Below, in pieces: positions 45,601 to 64,000 of a DNA stretch of 64,000 nt. The position numbers and the translations under genes are program-made. The notes below the pieces were generated by a model. The model worked only from the letters and a program-made list of their open reading frames with translations. It did not search any database and was not told the DNA's origin. The DNA is from Acanthaster planci (Eukaryota; Echinodermata; Asteroidea; Valvatida; Acanthasteridae). The DNA lies in the NCBI RefSeq assembly GCF_001949145.1, contig NW_019091467.1, positions 227,103-291,102 on the forward strand. The letters are read 5' to 3'. Every line of letters begins with the position of its first letter. Positions within the stretch are counted from its first letter, which is position 1.

Positions 45601-48600
45601 CAAAAACAGTAAACAAAATCTATGTAGTCATTTCCGATTCCCCAAGTTTACTTCCCGTTCACAGGTTTGAACCACCACCAGATCTTGAAACAATGAATTT
45701 TTTAACTTGATTCAACAAATGCAACGAGTCTGTACAACCCATTTGCTTTGAAACTCAACTTTAAGTTCACGCTCTCAGGTACTCCTATGTACACGGAAAT
45801 GCAACATTTAATACAACGTGCCGGGTGAAAACAACATTATTTCAAATTTCTGAAAGTAGGTAGAGTGAACACGGAAAAAGTGTCCAGATTTACAAACTGT
45901 TCTGCCGAGAAGAGTTTGCAGATAGGCCTGTGACAGTCCCTGGTATTACATATTAGCTCTACTTTGGCACTTTGCAAAGTAACAAACGTTCCATTCAAGT
46001 CGGGTCATGTGCAAGGCAGGTCATGAGGGAGTCTACTCTCTCTGTATGGTCTCACAACTCAACAGATGAGTAGACTATCAATGTTGTAGTCGAGTCCATC
46101 ACAAGTCACCCAGTCTGAAGTCTGAGTCACAAGCTATTCAAATGAACTAAAGACACAGGCTTCCCTGTTGTCCTTCATCCTTTTACTTGTGAGTGGCCTT
46201 TGGAAATGACGTGATGGACTCGACCAAGTCGCTGCTTGTTCATTTCTCCACCCCTATCCATTTGCAAAAGGAGAACAGAATAAAAGAAACAAAAAAAAAA
46301 CACCAACTAAAATACGTATGAGGTAACACCAGTTAATATTAAACCCAACACTTGCCATGTTATTGCTGGTAGCTCTTTGTAAGTTTTCCTAAAAGATTCT
46401 GGACTGGAACTGTATTTCCCATTCAGCAAATAGTTCTGACACTTTTGTCTTTCCGTTGCATCCTAATGGCAACGGACAAAATAAGTATTTTGTCCATTGT
46501 CATATCAGCACCAGATATTACATTTACTGTGCCATTCAGAAGTTGATATTCTGGGTTAAAACAAAACAAAGGACAGAGATGGCGTTGAGCAAACGACCCC
46601 ACTCAATGCTTGAATGCCATGAATAGTGCTGATGTGCTTGTGAGTTGTCTCTTTTTTGAATCCATACATTAACAGTGCTACTGTAAACAACTACAAGAAT
46701 CGGTTATGTGAGGAAGAGCCCTGATGTTTGGACAGAAGAAACACAAACCTTACTACACAAGTAAAGATACACCACACTAAAATCATCCTCAAAAAACTAA
46801 ACGGACCATCAAACGAATGGCTTCTTTTCTCAGAGAGGCCAATTTACAAATCTGTCAACAATAATTCCATTCAAGGCTGAAATGTTCCAGGTTAATTACA
46901 ATGAACTGTACAGACTGAGTACAACTGCTGATGTGTGATGCTTCTCTGCATTTGGAAAAAAAAGTTCCAACTTCATCTGCCTATTTCACTTTCACTTTGA
47001 AGCAAAACATTTATTTGGAATAAGGCCTAAGTTTTAGGCTTCTTTAAAATTACACTGGATTCTGTTTTTCAACAGCATACTTCTTGAGCATAAGAATTTC
47101 GGACCAAAATAGGGAAATGATTTACAAGCCCATACATGTGGGACTTCCACCCGCAACACCACACTTTAAAAGGCCAATTCATACCCCAGGCAAATGACAA
47201 TTTTGCAAATTGCAGTGTGAACATCTGATCTGTTGTCACCAAAGTGTGTTTGTATTCACTTTGCTCTATGAACTGGCTCAGGGCAATAGTGGGTTTGCAT
47301 GACTGCCATCTTGCAGGCCGAAGCTTTTGTTTCATAGAGTACGCACAAACGGGGTTTCCCTGTGGAACAAAAGAACTGCCATGCAAGATGGTTACCATGC
47401 AAAAACCTCTACAGACATCTGTAATGATGATCCCACACTGTTTCTGTGTGTTCTTCCTGTGGTGCTCAGTGGTCGACGGGCCTCCACCAGCTCCATAAGT
47501 AGGCGCACATGTAATCAAAGTGAGACAGCACCAGTGTAGAGGCCTATTCCACAGGAGCTCTACGCATGACATTTGCTTACACAGTCACAGGTTGCCAGGT
47601 ATTGTTTCTGGCTGGTTCCCTGCCAGTTGTTGCCTTGCGTGAGAATTTTGACCAGAACTCTATTTCTGTTAAACAGCTCCGTGAAACTGAGCCCAAGTAT
47701 TTTAAAGCTTTACACTGTGTCATCTGGGACGGTGCAGAAGTTTGGTCAGTTCATTTCTGGGCAGCTAAATATCAAATAATCTCTTTGGGGGGGGGGATAG
47801 AAATGTATTACAAAACAAAAGCGTCCACTGGTTGCAGTGTGAATTCAGTCTCACTACTCCAGTCACCAAATATTCATTTGTAAATACAAGTTTTGCACTT
47901 CATGTAAAACAGGACCCTTCACTGAACAGTTACATATGGAGTGTTGTGGGACTTTAGTTGTGCCATAAAGAATGCCTTAAATATGTAAATGTTCAGATGC
48001 CATCAGAAGAGAGAAGTCTGAAGTTCTTGCGTGGAATAATGCACATTTTTAAGTACTAAAATGCAGAGAGTAAAATGTAAATTACTGCCGCTTCAACTGA
48101 CATCACTAACGAAAGTCTACCGGGCCCCCACGACAAATGAATAAAAACCTGTCTACAGTAAGTGTTAGTAATTTGATAAGCACCAGCACGTATGGCTTCA
48201 AAACTCTGCAGTTTCTAACTCCTTGATCAACACTTTAAATGTGTCCCTTAACACAATGTTTGCCCTGGTCAGGTGTAGGAATTATATCCATTCAAAGCAG
48301 TGGGATGAACAATGAACCAATTAAAGTAAAAAGTCATGTCAAGTAGAGGCCATTTCTGGTCAGACTCGTGACCAAAGTGGCTCAGTTTCTTTCTGATCTA
48401 GGTTTGTGTAGCTACATTTAACGCACAGTGGTGGAACAGAGTTTGTTTTCTCGCTCGAAATGCATCCCGTTGTGTTAATCATTTATTTCCAACCAGTTTG
48501 TCCTTAAAAAAAAACTTCACTGTGGTCCAAAGAGTAACAGACTGGTTGTACACAAAGTGTTCGACGACATACAATGGCAGAGAGGAGGAGTGCCTACATT

Positions 48601-49452
48601 ACATCCACACACAACTGTGTTTTGTGGACCACAACGGTGACCTCTTTCGAAATAAACAATAAGGGTAGGAAAAAGCAGGCATGGCACTTGAAAACACTGA
48701 AAAATTCTGAAGGATAAACAGATATCAAAACAAAACATTTACATACAGGTGTAAAAAAAAAATGAGTTGATTTTGTCTTGAGATGGACAATAACAATTCT
48801 ACGACCAGGCTTTTAACACTTTCAGTTTTCTAGGAAGCACATTTAGTAAAGAAAAAAAAAATTGCTTTTCTTAACAATCTATTCTGTTTTGCCCACTTTT
48901 ATCAAAAAATATTTTGAAACAAATAATATCCTGTCAGATCAATCGGTTGATCAAAATATCAGTCTAGCTTGTTTCAACATCAGTCTAGCTTGTTTGGTTT
49001 TCCTTTTTGACATTTCGAACATAGATGTCCAATAAAGTCACGGGAAATAAACGATGCTGTTTATCTCCTTTTTGTGGATATATTAGATTTCATAAATATG
49101 AACAAACGAAATTACAGGCCTTTGGCTGGAAAGTTACATTTCGGCCAAAGTTCGCATAAAATAAGCCCAACTCTGTCTCCACAATACTACAAATTTCCTC
49201 TCCTTTTTAACATTTGAAACAGCAAGGAAATTGTTGATGAAATTTTTGTCTCTTTCTGGTCGTACATTTAATAAGGTCCCATCCGGTATCTTGATACGGC
49301 CTCATAATACGTATCTGTATTGACTAGCCGATGCAGTGAATGACGGTGCATGCCATTATGTGCCAAAATGCACTGGTTTCAATGTCTCCAATGAGTATGG
49401 CACCCTCATCATTTGCCTTTTCCTCGTCATAAGACCACTTTCTGGGGGTCTT

Positions 49453-49578
49453 ACGCTGCGTCCAAATCACTTGGCTGCGGCTTGGAATCACACACGACTC
49501 AATGGAAACCAGCTACGGCCACTACCATAGACCCGTGTGTTAGTTCTAGCCGTAGCCAAGGAATTTGGACACAGCCTT
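49453..49578. mobile_element. Short foldback MITE
   Basis: The left arm GCTGCGTCCAAATCACTTGG continues with CTGCGGCT. The complement of the right arm reads GGCTGTGTCCAAATTCCTTG and then GCTACGGCT. About 30 bp of arm each, with a non-coding centre. The GCTACGGCT motif is shared with the foldback at 6765-6877. Confidence 0.65.
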
Positions 49579-50612
49579 ACATTCAGTGATTCTGAAATGA
49601 CTATCACGCAACCATGCATTGCACCTACATGTAAACCGATACAAAGCCCGCTTTTTGCTAAACACCAAACCACAATGTCTAGGTGAGTCCATTCGCTGTG
49701 ACAATGTGCCCAGTCTCTCTGTGGGGGGGGGATTTTATGTTTGGCTGTCGTTGCACTATGCAAACACCTAATGAAATCGCTACACTGATATCAATAAATG
49801 TTGATTGCATTTTTGTGACAGGCCAAGATCTCTTTGCCGTGGTAGCAAAAAAAAAACTGAGCGAGTGCAGACTGGAAAGTGAGTGCAAACTCACAAATGA
49901 GCACATCATTGAGTCCAAACTCATGAATGAGTTTTGACCACAACTCGCACATGGAAACAGGTTGCTTAAAGGTGAAAGTGGCCATGCATCCATCGTACCC
50001 AACTTCAAGAGGGCTTGTGAGAACTCTCTACACATGGAAGAATCTGGCACAAGCAGGGCACAACTTATCAGAAATGGTTAGCATGCAGCACTGGTGTCAA
50101 GGAACGGCTCCTGTGCAGATCTCGTGCAACCACATGATAAAAATTTGGATCTTACACTCTATTGTGTTTAGCAAGACATTTTCCCTTGAAGCAACTTTGA
50201 GCAGCCAATGGACTTTACAGGTACATGGCTTCCTGACTTCAGCCCGGAAAGTGATAAGTTCCTACAACGCTCCCAGGTTACGTCCGTTGACTATCAGCAT
50301 AAAATGCCAGGTTTTATTGGTTCAAAGACGTCAGCCGCACAAGATAGTTTGTGTATCAATACAAAATGTGCAAAAGGGGTGACAAGGCGTCAGGTTCCAC
50401 AGAAAAGATTCTGTGACACTTGGGGGAAAAAAAAAGTGGACAGGCACAGCAAGCGAATGGGTCTCTTCCTGCAACTATCTCTTCAGTTGGCCTTTGTGAA
50501 AGCGAGTGCCCAATGTCAAAAAATGACGAAGTGCGTTGGAAAAGAGTAAAGGGGGGGGGAATGGAGAAGGCAAATTTGGGAGGAGGTTGGGTGGGTGGCG
50601 GTGGAACTGTCG

Positions 50613-63365
<12,753 letters not shown>

Positions 63366-64000
63366 CTGTATTATTTCAGACAGAAAGGGGAACAAGTTAA
63401 AACTACGAAGTTATTCACTGTACAAAAAGGAAAACGGGTGAACGTACATCTACTTGGGAGCTTGGAGGTCTAGTGCTGCTCTTTAACAGTAGCCAGGCTG
63501 GTTGTATTTGAATATGAATATGAGCATGAACGGGAAATCATGACATCATGAAATACATTTGCATCCCAAAGTGAGCATATTTAACAAGGAGCTATTTGAC
63601 TGTGAAATGTTCCACTATGAAGTAGAAATTTGCTCCGTATGTGGGAATATACATGAAAAATGAACCTTTAGTTGGAAAACTTTACAAAGTGTTGCGCATA
63701 AATCATAAAATTGCCGACAATATTTTGTGTCTTAAAGGTAGTAAACACCATTGGTTTTTGTCATAATTTCACAACATTAGCTGATTACGGTGTATAACAT
63801 TCACTGCAACATACATTCCACTGATATGTTTCATGTTTGAGTCAACTGCTTTGTGAAAAATCGAGAAAAACAGTGGTTACTTTCAATGATTAAATCGAAG
63901 ATCTTGTAATTTATCTTGTGTAAAGTCTAAGCATTACAGGGCATTCATAGTATACGGTAAGCGAACAACATCTGTGAGGTCAGGTGGATAACAGGCATGA
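63366..64000 (-). other. FBXO11: FBXO11 intron running off the window
   Basis: The acceptor ATACAG/G at 63366-63367 shows that an intron continues to the right. The preceding F-box exon, expected to end in phase 2, is not visible here. No other conserved peptide was found in this stretch. Confidence 0.7.

Larger units (their letters stand above)
41179..50612. other. Convergent 3' interval IFT43/FBXO11, no gene recognised
   Basis: Over 9 kb lie between two stop codons facing each other. Open frames here are short, low in conservation and not bounded by convincing splice sites. The left end must hold the IFT43 3' UTR, including a 52-bp minisatellite, and the right end that of FBXO11, where a minus-strand AATAAA lies near 50313. 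It contains foldback elements at 42497-42630 and 49453-49578. Long 3' UTRs, a non-coding RNA or enhancers are possible, but nothing in the sequence identifies them. Confidence 0.55.

Noticed and set aside
46089-46225. Inverted pair AGTCGAGTCCATCAC / GTGATGGACTCGACC
   Set aside because: The arms are only about 15 bp with no further pairing, so this may be chance or a relic. Not called as an element.
47069-47572. 167-codon minus-strand open frame in the IFT43/FBXO11 gap
   Set aside because: It has no recognisable family, no splice sites in frame and cysteine/tryptophan-rich random composition. Probably chance.

Overview
The window is eukaryotic nuclear DNA from an animal. Coding sequence is sparse, lies in short exons with GT/AG junctions, and is embedded in AT-rich introns and intergenic DNA full of small foldback elements and tRNA-like SINEs. 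The proteins resemble vertebrate orthologues closely and the introns are a few hundred bases to several kb. I infer a marine invertebrate deuterostome, possibly an echinoderm; the species cannot be fixed from the sequence alone.

Five protein-coding genes are supported, and splice phases agree at every junction in my models. From left to right: GPATCH2 (minus, CDS 8373-15806, 8 coding exons, 584 aa); SPATA17 (plus, 18250-26610, 8 exons, 355 aa); ARSA, a lysosomal arylsulfatase A (minus, 30755-34184, 4 exons, 514 aa); IFT43 (plus, 34756-41178, 6 exons, 216 aa); and FBXO11 (minus, 50613-63365, 15 exons seen, 729 aa; the F-box N-terminus lies beyond the right edge). The first four form two divergent pairs, GPATCH2/SPATA17 and ARSA/IFT43, each probably sharing a promoter. 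SPATA17 faces ARSA tail to tail, and IFT43 faces FBXO11 tail to tail.

The gene order is informative. From memory of the human genome, GPATCH2 and SPATA17 are neighbours on 1q41, while IFT43 sits beside the paralogue GPATCH2L on 14q24. Here GPATCH2, SPATA17 and IFT43 share one 33 kb block, which looks like the unduplicated ancestor of that vertebrate paralogon, with ARSA as an extra resident. Two of the four genes are ciliary or flagellar (SPATA17, IFT43).

The rest is non-coding: the 3' flank of GPATCH2 (1-8372), the convergent gaps 26611-30754 and 41179-50612, and introns. These hold at least eight foldback/MITE-like elements, two copies of a hAT-like element (one with an 8-bp target duplication), two SINE families with Pol III A/B boxes, minisatellites, and a 360-bp tandem duplication joined at a single N that may be an assembly artefact. 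FBXO11 shows two splicing oddities: a GC-AG intron, and a 64-bp repeat that has duplicated a splice donor into the intron.
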